Source of the DNA: Medicago truncatula
Taxonomy: Eukaryota; Streptophyta; Magnoliopsida; Fabales; Fabaceae
Reading direction: 5' to 3'
Length of the DNA: 64,000 nt
NCBI RefSeq assembly: GCF_003473485.1
Contig: NC_053046.1
Span: forward strand, 9,062,001 to 9,126,000
The first letter of the stretch is position 1; every line of letters begins with the position of its first letter. Both the position numbers and the translations under genes were made by a program. The notes beneath the pieces were generated by a model, which saw nothing but the letters and a program-made list of their open reading frames with translations, was not told where the DNA came from and did no database searches. Positions 62,737 to 64,000 of this stretch are shown piece by piece.

Positions 62737-63801
62737 AATAATAAAAGAAAGAGAAACTAACCATGCAAGCTTGATGCATCTAAAGTTGCATCCGGCTTCA
62801 TGCTCCAGAAAAGTAAAGCATCACCTCTCTTTGGCTTAATTGAAAGTCCTTTTTTCCCACAATCAGAAAGCTCATTATACCACGGCACATTACTGAAATT
62901 CCCCTTAGCAGCAGGGAACACTGTCTCACCCCCTTCTTCAACATCTGTACTGTATCATTAAAATAGAAAAAGAAAATCCCATGAACAGCTGATCACATAT
63001 CCAAGACAAATTGAAGTTAGTAAGACAGCACATGATATCACTTACAGGTACATCAGTACCGTTGCTATGCGCTGACCCCCATTCTTTGTGTTAAATTCAT
63101 CAAGAAAGTAGTCATAGTGAGGCTCATACTTTTGTCCAACTTCATAATGTAGAACTTGAAGTCCTTCACCGTGCTCTGCATATTGTGAGGCATAGCTTAT
63201 TAATGCTTGCTGAAGTATATGATGGAAATAACCTACTATCTAAGACCATAATAAAAGAAAGCTAGATGGCAACGTTAACTGAAAATATTCAGTGGAAGAC
63301 ACATACATAAACATCTCCAACTACTCAAAGTTCTGCCTAACAGACAAAAAGTTGACTACAGATTGTACGTACATACAAACAAGAAAAAAAAGTACCAGTA
63401 GTAAACTCTTAATTTTATCAATAAAAATTAAAATTTATATAAAAAAAAAAAAAAAAAGTATATATAATAGGCGGGGTTACTTACCTACAGGAATAAAAGT
63501 AAAGTCGGCAATTTTTTTCTCAATATTCCTCACAATCTTATCACGTCCCCTGGCCAGAAATGTTCCAGAGCTAGTACGCACTCTACATGTAGAAAGAAAT
63601 ATGTAAAGATGGGGTTTGCCATACTGGCAATCAAAACAATGCAGAAGAAACCATTTTCAATTTCAAAGGACACTTAACAGAGAAAGATAGGAAATACTCC
63701 TACCTGCTGTCTTTGCTCTTTCCAGTCTCGCTATCAACAACCGTTGACTTGTGCATACTCGGCTTTGCTATGTCGATCAGATATTCACATTCCTCCTTGG
63801 T
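62533..63801 (-). CDS. Prolyl 4-hydroxylase, C-terminal five exons (partial)
   Basis: Minus-strand exons 63801-63704, 63582-63485, 63175-63046, 62949-62762, 62606-62533 give 195 residues, in phase; the first exons lie beyond the right edge. The sequence TKEECEYLID, SSGTFLARGRDKIV, HYEVGQKYEPHYDYF, GGETVFP, SDCGKKGLSIKPKRGDALLFW, SLHGGCPVIKGNKW marks a P4H-type 2-oxoglutarate/Fe(II) dioxygenase. The iron ligands are the His and Asp of HYDYF and the His of SLHGG; the Lys of CPVIKG should bind 2-oxoglutarate. Plant P4Hs hydroxylate proline of extensins and arabinogalactan proteins in the ER/Golgi. There is no ShK-like C-terminal extension, so it is the short type. No defect seen in this part. 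Confidence 0.93.
62699..62745. repeat. (AATA)n / (AAT)n microsatellite
   Basis: A run of AAATA/AATA units followed by AAT units, in the last intron of the prolyl 4-hydroxylase gene. Confidence 0.9.
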
Positions 63802-64000
63802 CTACTCAGATTATTCAGCTAAACTTTAGTGATTGGAAGGTGGAGACAATACAATGTATCATATTAAATAAATATTAATGCTCCACAGGAGCTTCAAGTT
63901 AAACACAATGTCACCACATCACGCTAAAATCATATTCAAACATGGAATTCAAACAGGGAAATACATCACTTGAACCTTCTATCAACCATCATTTAACCAA

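Overview
This window is a piece of a plant nuclear genome. It is AT-rich, its genes carry GT-AG introns, and the gaps are filled with SINEs, MITEs, LTR remnants and Helitron ends. The gene families (F-box proteins with associated domain, a secreted PER64-like peroxidase, an APF1-like aspartyl protease) and the repeat types look like a legume, most like Medicago. That species call is inference from pattern memory, not a database match.

Left part (1-12 kb). Almost all repeats: a Helitron 3' end carrying the tail of a PIF1-like helicase (about 2.8-3.2 kb), a possible second Helitron end near 5.0 kb, a remnant of a Copia-type LTR (7.3-7.8 kb), a Mutator-type MITE, a Stowaway MITE, a complete 372-bp non-autonomous Helitron and a 381-bp tandem duplication. 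These lie directly upstream of an F-box gene (10345-11532) whose F-box is cut by one in-frame TGA.

Middle left (12-26 kb). Three intact genes: a seven-exon METTL23-like methyltransferase (+), a four-exon class III peroxidase (-) and a ten-exon A1 aspartyl protease (-). The protease's 2.8-kb first intron holds two sets of nested transposons.

Middle (26-50 kb). SINEs, a family of Mutator-type foldback elements, an intact F-box gene with two interchangeable last exons (31.6-33.4 kb), a 2.1-kb solo LTR with a 5-bp target duplication, a five-exon RING-H2 gene of the NEP1-interacting-protein type (-), a second LTR-like repeat and two LINE gene fragments on opposite strands.

Right part (50-64 kb). 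A complete 20-exon aconitase gene (+, 901 aa), whose 5' region holds a MITE 134 bp before the ATG and whose eleventh intron holds a 164-bp sequence in triplicate; then a dead receptor-kinase fragment, a retroposed tRNA-Thr piece with a 16-bp target duplication, and the last five exons of a prolyl 4-hydroxylase (-) that runs off the right edge.

The genes are independently transcribed housekeeping, cell-wall or signalling genes and do not form a pathway. I found no new molecular system. The points most worth checking are the alternative last exons of the second F-box gene, the TGA in the first one, and the transposon structures with exact target-site duplications.
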